A program made the position numbers and the translations under genes. From Cricetomys ansorgei (Eukaryota; Chordata; Mammalia; Rodentia; Nesomyidae): a stretch of DNA of 64,000 nucleotides. Location: positions 20,458,501 to 20,522,500 of the forward strand of contig JAMJFZ010003163.1 in NCBI GenBank assembly GCA_026225945.1. Reading direction: 5' to 3'. The notes under the pieces were generated by a model. The model was not told the DNA's origin, ran no database searches, and saw only the letters and a list, made by a program, of their open reading frames with translations. Shown in pieces: positions 22,675 to 32,451 of the stretch. The first letter of the stretch is position 1, and each line of letters starts with the position of its first letter.

Positions 22675-23854
22675 TATGCAATGAAATGTTCCTTGAGACA
22701 CCATCTATCTTCTGAGCCTTTTTGCCTCCAGAGAGAGTCCATCACCTGTTGGGTTCTTCAGCACGTCAGGATCAGGTATCCGCTGTACCATCAACAACTC
22801 CTCCACCGACGATGGTTAGACGTGGTGAGTAGAACACCTTGCATGCTAAAATGGCATACACAAATGGCAGCAACAGTTTGCAGGGCCACTTCGAGGTACA
22901 TGAGGAACTTCTAGATCTAGAAGTACTTGGAAGAGAGATAATTACCTCAGAGCTTCAGGGTCATGCTGCACCCAGAGTTCATAGTCTTTCTAGTCCAAAT
23001 AACAATGGAGGGGCAGATAATCGATGGCACAACACAGAAAAAAAAATCACAGAAAACTCCCATGGACCCATAAACTTTGAGGAAACCCTACATTCTACTG
23101 CTCTGGTTCTGTAGGGCATAGGCTACGTATCACATGTCCGGGCTCAGTTTTAACATGAAAAATGGCCCGTGTTCTTTATCCATTAAACTATTAGAACATC
23201 CTAGCATCATGAGTCTTAATAACATTTCCTTAAATAACTGTGAAAGCCTATTAGTTTTATTTATTCGAGGAAAAAAATGAAAAAGAGATAATATAATATA
23301 TTGGACACAGGGATCAAGCTAATTGAAATAGTAAATGTCAATAACAATATCTGACATTTCCTTTCAGCAATAACCAATTATTGTGAGCATTCTCCCAATA
23401 GCCATTAAATGTATCCCCACAAACCTCATGTTTTCACATTTAGGATAGCTACCAAAGATCATTTATCCTAGCCCCTTCCATTAGTCTCTGGGTAAATATA
23501 TATTTGGGATATAGTATGGTTTATGTTTGGTTTAATTGGAGTATCTTGTTCCATGTTGAAGGCAATATTAAATTGCATTTACGAAAGGGAATTGTTATAT
23601 GTTAAAAACCAGAATAAAACTGTGCATCTGGTATATTTTAGTTGTGGGATATGTAATATCTCATTCCTTCCCAAATTCTGTCTGCTGGAAACCAAACTGA
23701 ACAATTTTAGGAAATGTTTCATCTTCTGTGGAAACTTGAGGCATAAACAGAGTTTGGAGAGCAGATTGAAAATGCATGTGAAAGCCAGCATCCATCAGAA
23801 CAAAGGAGCTTGAGTGCCATGAAGTAGTGCGTCTCTGTGAGTTAGCCTTCTTGT
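22675..23854. other. Unique sequence with a perfect palindrome
   Basis: No repeat recognised. It contains the 18-bp palindrome ACTTCTAGATCTAGAAGT (22907-22924). The AT-rich part at 23480-23800 is unclassified. Confidence 0.4.
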
Positions 23855-24190
23855 CAGTGTGGTAGGATACCTCTGGAACAGCTTAATGGAGGAAACATTT
23901 ATTTTGGCTCATATTTCAAAGAGTTGGGACCACGGTTACTTGCCTCGTGCACTGGAACGGAACATCAGGGATCAACAGTGTGTGGCTGAGGAAAATAGTT
24001 ATCTACAGGACCAACTAGGAAGCAGAGAGAGAAGACTGGGAATCTGGTGTGCCCTGCAAAGGTGCTCTCTCAGTAACCAACTTTCTCTAGCGTCAAAGAT
24101 CCTAAAAAGAGCACCACCCATTGGGAAACAAGTAAAGATTCAAAACACTAACTGGGAGAAGTCACCATTCGAACAAAATATATTCCATAT
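23855..24190 (-). mobile_element. MaLR LTR, antisense
   Basis: 'ggaggaaacatttattttggctcatatttcaaag' and the following blocks ('ggaagcagagagagaagactgggaatctgg', 'caccacccattgggaaaca') are the antisense MT/ORR1-class LTR pattern. First of three LTRs in the same orientation. Confidence 0.75.
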
Positions 24191-24410
24191 CTGAAGGGCC
24201 AGGGAGCAGATTTTGGAATAGGTGGAGACCTTGAAGAAGTAACTATTGAAACCATCCTATCCAGTGGTGATTGGGTCCACAATGCAGAAACAACTGAGGC
24301 CATGTCCATTGTGCAGGATGATGCAACAACTATGCAGCAGGCATGTCAGGGCGGGTCCCTTCCTGCTCTCTTTTTCCTGTCTCATGATTGGTAGAGTATG
24401 TTTTGAGATC
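24191..24410. other. Spacer between LTRs
   Basis: Unclassified. It may be part of the older element that the LTRs landed in. Confidence 0.3.
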
Positions 24411-24748
24411 TGCACTAGTTTGTTTTTCTATTGCTGTGATAAAGATTATGAACACAAGCAGCTTAGTGAGGGAAGGGGTCATTTCGTCTTATAGCTCACA
24501 GTCCATCATGAAGAAAAGGCAAGGCAAGCAGGAACCAGGAGGCAGGAATTGAAGCAGGGATCACAGTGGAATAATGCTTACTGGCTTGTTCTTCATGGCA
24601 TGCTTAGCCAGCCCAGGCCCACCTGCCCAAGGATGGCATCTCATAGACATTTCTATAGGCCAGCCTGAGGGAGGCATTTGTCCACTGAAATTCTCTCTTC
24701 CCAGATATGACTAACCTTGTAACAAGTTGACAAAACCAAAGCAGCACA
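24411..24748 (-). mobile_element. MaLR/MT-like LTR, antisense
   Basis: It starts TG and ends CA. It contains 'ttctattgctgtgataaagattatgaacacaagcagctta', 'aagcaggaaccaggaggcaggaattgaagcaggg' and 'acctgcccaaggatggca', and ends 'ccttgtaacaagttgacaaaacc'. This is the standard antisense rodent MT-like LTR. No clear 5-bp duplication was seen. Confidence 0.88.
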
Positions 24749-24769
24749 GAGTCATTGGTAGGGTGGGGG

Positions 24770-25120
24770 AGTTAGTGTCTTTTCTGTTGCTGTAATAAAA
24801 TACCCCGATAAAAGCAACTTAAAAGACAAAGGCTTTATTTGGGTTTATAGTATTTGACCAGGCACAGACTATCATGGCAGGAAGTCATGTTGACAGGAGC
24901 ATGAGGCCATCTGTTTCACTGCATTGCCAGTTGGGAAGCAGAGAGAGAGGACAAGGAGTTGGGTCAAACTGTAAAACCTCAAAGCCTGCCCCCACTTCCT
25001 TCAGCAAAGCTCCACTCTTAAGGTTTTACAGCCTCTCCAAACAATGCCACCAACTGGAGAACAAATATCCAAGCACATGAAGCTCTTGGGGGATACTTCT
25101 CATTCAAACCTGAACAAAAG
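24770..25120 (-). mobile_element. MaLR LTR (ORR1/MT class), antisense
   Basis: 'gtgtcttttctgttgctgtaataaaataccccgataaaagcaactt', 'ggctttatttgggtttatag' and a 3' part 'cattcaaacctgaaca' define an antisense MaLR LTR, 22 bp from the previous one. Confidence 0.85.
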
Positions 25121-25139
25121 GAACATGCCAGGACAGACT

Positions 25140-25345
25140 CGTGGGACCGTGGACTCTCTCTTTGGGCTGGGAGGTACATGAGCTTCCTCTACCACAGGGC
25201 TGTGATGCCCCAAGCCCAAAGAAACAAGGTCAATCAGCCATTGAATCTACCAACACAGTAGGGGGAAAAAAATCAACCTTTCTTTTTCCTGGTTGAATAT
25301 GTCAGGTACTTTGGTATAGTAATATAGCACTGACTATTACAACGT
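25140..25345 (+). mobile_element. MaLR-like LTR 3' fragment (tentative)
   Basis: The end 'ctttctttttcctggttgaatatgtcaggtactttggtatagtaatatagcactgactattac' resembles the 3' end of sense MaLR LTRs. The rest is weak. Confidence 0.4.
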
Positions 25346-25381
25346 ATGTTCTTAGCCATGAGTTGCTAGCACGATTGTCTA

Positions 25382-25506
25382 GAATGTTAGCTCTCTAAGC
25401 ACATGGCACAATCTTTATTCTTGTTAATATTTCCAGAACATGGTAGAGTGCCTGGACTCAGTAGATGCCATTTGATATTCATTAGGTAAATGATGATGGA
25501 ATGACT
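25382..25506 (+). mobile_element. L2 LINE 3' end
   Basis: 'gttagctctctaagcacatggcacaatctttatt' and 'acatggtagagtgcctggactcagtagatgccatttgatattcattaggtaaatg' match the general L2 3' end pattern (tgcctggcacatagtaggtgctcaataaat). It is highly diverged. Confidence 0.6.
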
Positions 25507-25860
25507 GGAAGGGGTTTTTAATCTTAGGAATATTGAAGCCTAAAATATCAGCTGTATTTTTTTCTACAAAGCTAAGGCCTTTGGCTAACATATGGAAAAT
25601 TTGAAATATGTGATACCCTGTTTGACTCCAGTTGCTGAAGTAGTGTTCTAGAAGTTGAATGGAAGATTGTTCACAGTCCTTCTTTTGGGATTTCCACTAA
25701 TGTCATATGACCAAGGGAGTCTGCTTCAAACATTAAAAAAAAAAAAAAAAGATATTTATGTTAAAGTTTCTCTTGGAGCCAAACCTCCAAGAAACAAAAA
25801 GGAAAATTAATTTGGTGTAAGGAAGAAAGGAAGTCTACTCTTTTCCCAACTCAGTTTAGC
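25507..25860. other. Unique sequence
   Basis: Contains an A-run (about 25736-25751). Otherwise nothing recognised. Confidence 0.4.
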
Positions 25861-25985
25861 CAGTGCCGTGTGCATTAGCTTATCCTGATGATGACCTGTA
25901 ACTGTGCCTTTTATTACATCGTCTTTGTTTTAGAAAAGAAAATGTTCAAAAACATGAGGTCACTTATCCAGGATCACACTGTTCG
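25861..25985 (-). mobile_element. MIR SINE fragment (tentative)
   Basis: 'gtctttgttttagaaaagaaaatgttcaaaaacatgaggtcacttatccaggatcacactg' resembles the antisense core and 3' half of MIR (acagatgaggaaactgaggc...aaggtcacacag). Divergence is high. Confidence 0.45.
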
Positions 25986-26689
25986 CTCTGGTCTGTTGAC
26001 TCTGATAAAGTGTGTGACTATGAAGAAATATTGGAAATACTTTAAAATACTAAAATAAGAGGCCACAATGGAACTTTCTTGTTACCAAGACCCTAATGGT
26101 GTAAAGGCTGATATGCTTAGACTTTGCTTCTCAGTGGAACCTGAGACAGAGCCTAGAAGTTGTCCACAGTTGCAAGGAGAGAAGAGACATATGCACCAGG
26201 CCATCTCCTTCTTAAGTTTCTTCTCCCCTTTACCAGAGGACCCCAACCAGCATGCACATCTAACCATCAACCAATAATGTTGGTTCAGATCTTTAAGAAA
26301 AGCTCACTGATGTCTTTAAAAAGAAGCAACCTTCTAACTGCATATACTTCCAAATCCTTGTACTGTCTTATCAGGGACACAATCACTATCATATATGTGC
26401 CTATGTAATGTCTTCCTCTTATTGAGGGGACCAAACATGCCTATAGCAACAGTTTTCCCAGAAGCCCCAGAGGCCTGGTGTTATGGTCAATCCTTATACA
26501 ATCCCTGTATTCATGTCCTGTATCCTCCACCTCGTACCCCTGTGGCCCTACCTGGTGTAGGAACATAACTCATAAGAGAAATATTAACATTAGCTGTTTA
26601 TCATGGAGCTTGCAAAACAGAAAAGCAATAAAAGTGTGGGCATGCTCACTCAATTACCGTTGAAATAGATATCACAAAAATTATTCAGT
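25986..26689. other. Unique sequence
   Basis: Nothing recognised. Short frames only. Confidence 0.4.
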
Positions 26690-27160
26690 GTCAGAAATCT
26701 AATTTTGTATGATATTTCTATATATTTCCATTGCTAATTTTTCTTCCCTCCAGTATTAGTGAATTAATATGCTTCAAATGGCCCTGAAGCTACCCTGGAA
26801 AAAAATACTACTTATTTGGTTGAGCTACCCAAATCCATTAGACAAATTTCCTTTACAGCAAAGCGTTGATGAATGAAACGTCTCATGCTAATGTAAGAAT
26901 AATCAATTTAGAATGCTTATGACAATTAACAAAGCTGAAGATACGCCTTGAAGGCTCCATGCTTTGTCAGCCCTGATTTGGATTAAACTTGAGCTAATGG
27001 GATCATTTTTCTTCCAAAAGGTATTCTTTTTAGGCAGACCTATCAATTAATATGAATTATGCATGTATAAAAGTACTAATGTCATTAATTAGACAAATTA
27101 ATTTTTATGATTCAGTGGGTAGACTAACACTAGATTATACGCGATAACTTCCCCACGGCA
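26690..27160. promoter_or_regulatory. Strong candidate conserved noncoding element
   Basis: Repeat-free and AT-rich with dense homeodomain and POU-type motifs: ATGCTAAT (26885-26892), ATTATGCAT (27056-27064), TAATTA (27086-27091) and the palindromic AAATTAATTT (27095-27104). There is no coding frame. This clustering is typical of ultraconserved-type enhancers near developmental genes. The function is inferred. Confidence 0.45.
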
Positions 27161-27427
27161 CAAGCAGATTTGAAATGAATGAATAGTTTATATTTGTGTG
27201 CTTCCCACAGACTCCGTTGGGATTCATCAGGCCACTGTGGGTGGGAGAGAGCTGAGAAGCTGCGGATGCTTCGTGTCTTCTCAGCTGACGGGTCACCCCA
27301 GACCGCAGAACCCAGACTTCCAATGGCAGGAAACTCTGCCGCAGTGCTGCTCAAGGCTAGGGCGATGCTCTTAGGCCGTGAACGTCTATCCATTCTCTTC
27401 CCTGGGTACATATGCTCTCATCCCAGG

Positions 27428-27570
27428 GAGACGAACAGAGGAGGGAAGAGAGACAGAAGGAGGGAGAGGAAAGGGACAGGAGGGCTGGGGTGAGGGGGAG
27501 AGAAAGAAAGGAAAGGGAAGAGAAGGAAGGAGGGAAGGAAGGAAGGGGAACAGAAAGCAGAAGGGAGGGT
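27428..27570 (+). repeat. Polypurine (GA/GGGA) tract
   Basis: About 140 bp that is nearly all purine on the plus strand, with GGAAGG and GAGAGA-type units. It is imperfect simple sequence and could form H-DNA. Overlapping frames translate to low-complexity R/K/G/E strings and are not genes. Confidence 0.93.
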
Positions 27571-28103
27571 TGTAAGACCTGAAACTACAGAGCAGGCTGG
27601 AGGGAATTTTCCCACCATGGCTGCTATGGCTTATGTGTGTCGGTCAAGATTCTTTTCTTTCTTTTTCTGAAAGGAAACATGATTTTAAACACTTGAGTCT
27701 TCTTATCCATTCGAAATGTTAAAGTTCTCAGTCTTGAAAACACTTGAACGAGTCTTTGCCAAAGCGTAACTCATTCTCTGTAAGCTTTGACGCCCCTGGG
27801 TGTTTGTCACATCACTGGGCTGGTGCAGTACAGTTTTCATGCCCTGCGTCTAAGTTCTATCCCCTGCATCCAGAGTTCGCTACATCCTTTACAATCTCCC
27901 AAAGTCTTTCCAGTTCTCTAGAGCAGTTTTCTAAAGCATAGGAAGATCACCTTGGGTGGCCCAGGATGTGTGGAGTTAATTTCTATGGTCAGAGTCTTTG
28001 TGTTCCTGCCACATTCCTGTTGAAACTGAATCCCAAATGAAATCACATTAAGAAACGGAGGCTTTTAAAGGAGGTTAGAGGCTTCTCCCTCATGAATGGG
28101 ATT
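27571..28103. other. Unique sequence
   Basis: Nothing recognised. Confidence 0.4.
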
Positions 28104-28120
28104 ATAAAAGAGGCTTCTGG

Positions 28121-28491
28121 GGCAGGTGAGAGGCTCAGCTGTTGAAAGCTCTGTGTAGCAAACATGTTGACCTGGGCTTGATTCTCATAATCAACAATGG
28201 AAAGAAAAAATACATTCCTGAAAGCGCTCTCTCTCTCTCGTTTATCAAGACAGGGTTTCTCTGTTGTAACTCTGGCTGTCCTGGAACTGGAACTCACTCT
28301 GTAGGCTGGCCTCGAACTCACAGAGATCCACCTGCCTCTGCCTCTGAATGCTGGGATTAAAGGCCTGTGCCACCACCGCCTGGCCCTGAAAGTCATTTTC
28401 TGATCTCCATATGCTACAGCATGCATGTGTCCACACTTGTGCATGCACATGGTATGTGTTTACATACCAATAATAAATTAAAACTAAACAA
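28121..28491 (+). mobile_element. tRNA-derived SINE (B2/B4-like) split by a B1
   Basis: The head 'gggcaggtgagaggctcagctgttgaaagc...gttgacctgggcttgattctc' and the tail 'ttctgatctccatatgctacagcatgcatgtg...aataaattaaaac' belong to one sense SINE. A 17-bp target duplication with one mismatch (28104-28120 and 28492-28508, ATAAAAGAGG[C/T]TTCTGG) bounds it. An antisense B1 sits inside. Confidence 0.85.
28225..28384 (-). mobile_element. B1 SINE nested in another SINE
   Basis: Antisense B1: T/CT-rich start, 'agacagggtttctctgt', 'tgtaggctggcctcgaactcacagagatccacctgcc' and ending 'caccaccgcctggc'. A perfect 8-bp target duplication CCTGAAAG flanks it (28217-28224 and 28385-28392), proving insertion into the older SINE. 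Confidence 0.98.
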
Positions 28492-28508
28492 ATAAAAGAG
28501 GTTTCTGG

Positions 28509-28580
28509 GAGTGGGAAGTGTAGATCAGGGTAAAGCGCCTGCCTGGGAAGTGTGAAATGATGGCTTTGAGACCATGCAAA
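28509..28580 (+). mobile_element. Degenerate ID-like SINE
   Basis: 'gtgtagatcagggtaaagcgcctgcctgggaagtgtgaaatgatggctttgaga' follows the A-box to B-box layout of ID SINEs, poorly conserved. Confidence 0.45.
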
Positions 28581-29559
28581 CAAACTCAACAGACAAAAGC
28601 ACTGTGCACAAGTGAGAGTCCCTGCCCAGCATCCAGCTTCTCACCCTGCTATCTTCTGCCGTGGAGGACAGAGCTGCTAAGTTTCACCTTGGAAACAGAG
28701 TGAGCAGCCCATGAATAACTACAGCTGGGAGCTGGACCGTGCTGGGCCTCTCAGCCTCTCAAGCTGAGAGGACTACAATGCTGCCTTTTGTAAATGACCT
28801 AGTCCGCAATGTTTTATCAGAGTAGCTCAAACATGCCAGGGCCTATCCCCACCCGCTCATGTGTTCTGCACCGAGGCACACGCTGATGGCACAGTGGCTC
28901 CCACCAGGAACGGAAGCCCAGACCACATTTGCTCTTTCTGTTCCTGTTATCTTTTTTGTTCCCGGTTTCTCAGGAACATGAATCATGGATGTTATTTTAA
29001 TTTTGCAGTAGGGATAAGAATGACATTCGTGACGTGCCCTACAGTCAATGAGTCCTATTTGGACAAGGCTGATAAAAATTATAGAGAGGAAAGGCAACGT
29101 TCCAAAGTTCAATGAAAGTGATTAAAAGTTTCAAAGGGATGTCCTGTTGAGGTTCACACAGTTACTGCCTGAGCTGTGGTACGTTCCGTTCCCCATTTAT
29201 GCAGATGACAACACAGAACTGCAAGTAGCCATTTAGGGGCAGATTCGATGTATACTCAAGCATGGGGATCACAGGCACAAGGAAGGTGTCATCTCACGCT
29301 CTCGGTGTCCTTCCCATGAAGAGTGAGTCCTTCCAGGATACAGTCCTGAATCCAAATCATGGATCTGCTTCCTTCTAGCTGAATGGCACTGTAGTATGTA
29401 TGACTCGAGCTGTCAGGTGGGGAGCAAGCACCACGATTCAAGTTTCTGTTGAATCTCGCCAGTTCATTGACTTGTTTTTGATTGGGCGGTAAAGGCTTTA
29501 ATGCTCCGCCATGAATGGACGGATTTTCCATAGGTGCTTTTTGTAAGAGCAAGAAACTT
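28581..29559. other. Unique sequence
   Basis: No repeat or gene recognised. The part at about 28970-29100 is AT-rich and could belong to a conserved block. Confidence 0.4.
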
Positions 29560-30110
29560 ATTCTAATAATGCACACCTCCTTTATTGGAGGTGTCTTTTA
29601 TAAGAGCTATTCATCTTATTATAAAAGCTATTACCTACAAAGAATTTCTTACAAAAGCTATTAATTTTATCTAATCCTTTTCTCTTTGTTTCACAGCTTC
29701 AAATTGTATTTCAATTATTTTAAATAGCAAATCCAGCTTGGATTCATGAAGTTACCTTACTGTGACGTGCAATATTTTTATATTTCATTGATTTTAATTT
29801 ATTAATATTTTTATGATTTCACTAAGAGAAAATAATCCGCTAATCTCTCTTTTGAGCAACCTTATGTATTACAGTCTTACAGTTAAAGGAAATTTCTCTT
29901 CCTGTTTCCTGAAGGAGTTTGTTGAAAATGACTGTATTTATTGGTATTTCTTTATTAAATGTTAAAATTCGGCTGTGACTTGGCATGGGCCTGGAAGTTG
30001 CTTCTTGGTGTGTTTGTGTGTTTGTGGGTGGGTGGCTTTGCTTTAGAAATAGGCTTTTAATTAGCATAAAATGTTAGCAGGCACAAGACTCTTCGTATGT
30101 CTCACTGTCT
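29560..30110. promoter_or_regulatory. AT-rich candidate conserved block
   Basis: Repeat-free and A+T-rich, with an 8-bp-arm hairpin (29573-29594) and three copies of a TTATAARAGCTATT-type unit at 29598-29611, 29619-29633 and 29649-29663. Many TAATT-type cores follow. Regulatory function is inferred from texture only. Confidence 0.3.
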
Positions 30111-30228
30111 TTTTATTTAGTTAAGCTTTTCTGCGAGTTTTCTGGTTCCAAATTTTAAATATTTGGGCTTAGATTTATACTGCTTAAATTCAACAGAATA
30201 ACTACTCACTGTGTTTTCATTCTTGCAG

Positions 30229-30301
30229 CTGCGCACAGTAAAGACCCTGAGACTAAGACTCAGCTGAGCTTCCCAGGTAACGGCCCTGGCAGCCAGCTCA
30301 G
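30229..30301 (+). other. Exon-like segment between splice-site-like motifs
   Basis: A pyrimidine-containing tract ending TTCATTCTTGCAG (to 30228) resembles a 3' splice site. Donor-like CAG/GTGAGC follows at 30301/30302, and an alternative CAG/GTAACG at 30276/30277. This gives a possible 73-bp (or 48-bp) exon. No reading frame or homology supports coding, so it may be a noncoding or cryptic exon, or chance. Confidence 0.2.
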
Positions 30302-30728
30302 GTGAGCTTCTCCAGTCGGTAATACTTTGCATGTACTGCCAAGCACAGGAGCTGGGACAATTAAATGCACTTAGGTGATTCCACTGACTAGGTTTATTCA
30401 CTTTCCAATGTATTTTAGTGAGGACATTCATTCTGAATAAATCTAGGGATAGATTTGTTTGGAACTACAACTTATATTTTTCTATTTATCCAATGAGTTT
30501 TACACTCATTTTTTTCCTCTTCCATGTTGCCTAGTTTGGATGTAATATTTTCAACTATCTCATTTTCTATGAATTGTTGGACACTAATAATTTCATTATG
30601 ATAACCATATGTTACAATGTAAATCCTTCATTGTTCTAGAGTATAATGAAAATTAGTATTGTCACCAATGTCTGCTTGATGCAAAGCCACAGGAAAATTT
30701 TAATTGTTTTCTATCTGAATTTATGTAC
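30302..30728. other. Unique AT-rich sequence
   Basis: Nothing recognised. Confidence 0.4.
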
Positions 30729-31000
30729 TGTCCTAATTTATTTTCTATTGCTGTGATGAATACCATGACTAAAAGTAATTTGGGGAGGAAAGGGTTTATC
30801 ACAACTTACAGCTCATAGTCCATCACGGAGGGAAAGGAAGGCAAGAAAGAAATTCAAGATGTGAACTCCCCCTATCAATCACCAATCAAGAAAACTCTCA
30901 GATTTGCCTACAAACCAGCATGCTGGAGACAATTCCTCAACTGAGATTCTTCTTTCCCATACATTCAGGCTCATGTCGAGTTGACAAAAATTAATCAGCA
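30729..31000 (-). mobile_element. MaLR/MT-like LTR, antisense
   Basis: Starts TG and ends CA. 'ttctattgctgtgatgaataccatgactaaaagtaatttgggg', 'cttacagctcatagtccatcacgg' and 'catgtcgagttgacaaaaattaatcagca' define an antisense MT-like LTR with an internal deletion relative to the copy at 24411-24748. Confidence 0.88.
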
Positions 31001-31474
31001 CCCTAGGCATGGACTTTTACTTCTGTCTATATTTTAAACCTCAGAGACATCATTGTGCAGGTAATGTTTAGGTTTGCTAATACGTGTCTCATTCTGTCGC
31101 TGGCGTTTTCTGTCATGTTCCTATCTGCTGAACATCTAACGCCCACCCTGTCTTCCCACATTGACCACTACATTAATTTTTGTTGGCAAGATCTACTGCC
31201 AAAATATTATTTCATATTTTATTGGCGTGTAAATGCTTTTTTCTTCATTTTTCGGGTTGTATTTTCACTTGATACAGACTTTTAAGCTGGTAGCTGTGTT
31301 CTCTGAGTGATTTAAATGTCTTCCTGTGTCACTTGACTTCCATTATATTTGCTGGGAATTTTCTGACAGTCTTGTATCCTCTCTGCCGCTGCTGTGCCTT
31401 GGATTCTCACCCCTTCTTCTTATAATTCCTCTGATAATGTCTCTTTGTTTCCGGTTCTAGAGTGCTGTTTTTTC

Positions 31475-31545
31475 AGTGTTGGGGACTTGAACCTGTGGCC
31501 CTTGAATATTCTAAGCAGTGCTCTGCTACTCCTCTGGATTGCAGC
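31475..31545 (-). mobile_element. ID-like tRNA SINE, antisense
   Basis: 'gtgttggggacttgaacctgtggcccttgaatattctaagcagtgctctgctact' is the antisense ID layout (ggggattgaacccagggcc...gcaagcactctaccact). Confidence 0.55.
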
Positions 31546-31723
31546 CGTACTTCTCAAGTATGCCTACGCATATGGTTTTAATTCTTTTTATTATATATTT
31601 ACCCCTTTTGAGGTTAAGAGCTTACTAACCTGTAGCAAGATGATTTCTTCAGTTTGGGAGAAATTCTTGCTACTCTTTCTTAAATGTTTTTGTTACATCA
31701 CTTTTTTCTAAAGATAAAACGGC

Positions 31724-31726
<3 letters not shown>

Positions 31727-31768
<42 letters not shown>
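31727..31768. repeat. (CA)n microsatellite
   Basis: 21 AC units. Confidence 0.97.
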
Positions 31769-31771
<3 letters not shown>

Positions 31772-32254
31772 ATGCTGTATGTGTCACTCGTACATGTCCT
31801 TTCATGTGAATATGTTCTATTGACTTGCCTTCCTTTTCACTAATTCTTTTCCAGCTCATGTTATCTGCCACTTCACATCTCTGTTGAGTACTTAGTTTTT
31901 ATTATTTTGCAGTAACAGAATTTCCATTTTATTCTTTCAACGGAGATTCAGCTCCGGTGACACTTTCATTCTGTTCTTTATCTTGTGGAACGTGATAATC
32001 ACAGTAATTTTAGAGTCCGTGTGTGGACATAGCAACATACCGTACCTGTGGAATCTCTGGATGATGTTAACCACTTCTTCAGAAGTTCTGTGTCACCTTG
32101 GCAGGTGGAGTATCATCTTAGTCCAGTATTGAAAGAAGCACATGGGAACTGAGTCAGCTTCTGAGCTGTTGCTACTCACAGGCATCAACAGCCAGGAAGG
32201 TTTACCTAAACTCCACTTCCTGGCAGTTCTCAAACTCCATTTTTGTTATTCTCA

Positions 32255-32345
32255 CAGGCTTTCAATATGTAACTGACATCCAACTTGAAATCCTCCTGAA
32301 TCTGCCTCCTGAGTGCTAAGATTACAGGCATGCTCTGCATGTGTT
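32255..32345 (-). mobile_element. Old B1/PB1-like fragment, antisense
   Basis: 'gcctcctgagtgctaagattacaggcatgctctgca' and the preceding 'gacatccaacttgaaatcctcctgaatct' match the antisense 5' half of a 7SL-type SINE. Confidence 0.6.
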
Positions 32346-32451
32346 ATCTTCCAACCTCCAATTTTATCTCCCTAAGATCTGCTTAACTTGTACGACTCTG
32401 GAATGACGGTTACAAATTGTTAACTCCGTCAATTAAACTGATTTTGCTCTC

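Larger units (their letters stand above)
31050..32060 (-). mobile_element. Old L1M LINE, antisense (tentative)
   Basis: T-rich sequence with phrases such as 'ttttcactaattcttttccagctcatgttatctgcc', 'cagtaacagaatttccattttattctttcaacgg' and 'ctttatcttgtggaacgtg' resembles antisense 5'/ORF1 portions of ancient mammalian L1. An ID-like piece and a CA run interrupt it. Boundaries are uncertain. Confidence 0.45.

Noticed and set aside
27179..27618. Overlapping frames with R/K/G/E-rich or S/P-rich translations
   Set aside because: They are translations of a polypurine simple-sequence tract, not proteins.
28043..28589. Frames of 114-135 codons
   Set aside because: They lie over a B1 nested in another SINE.
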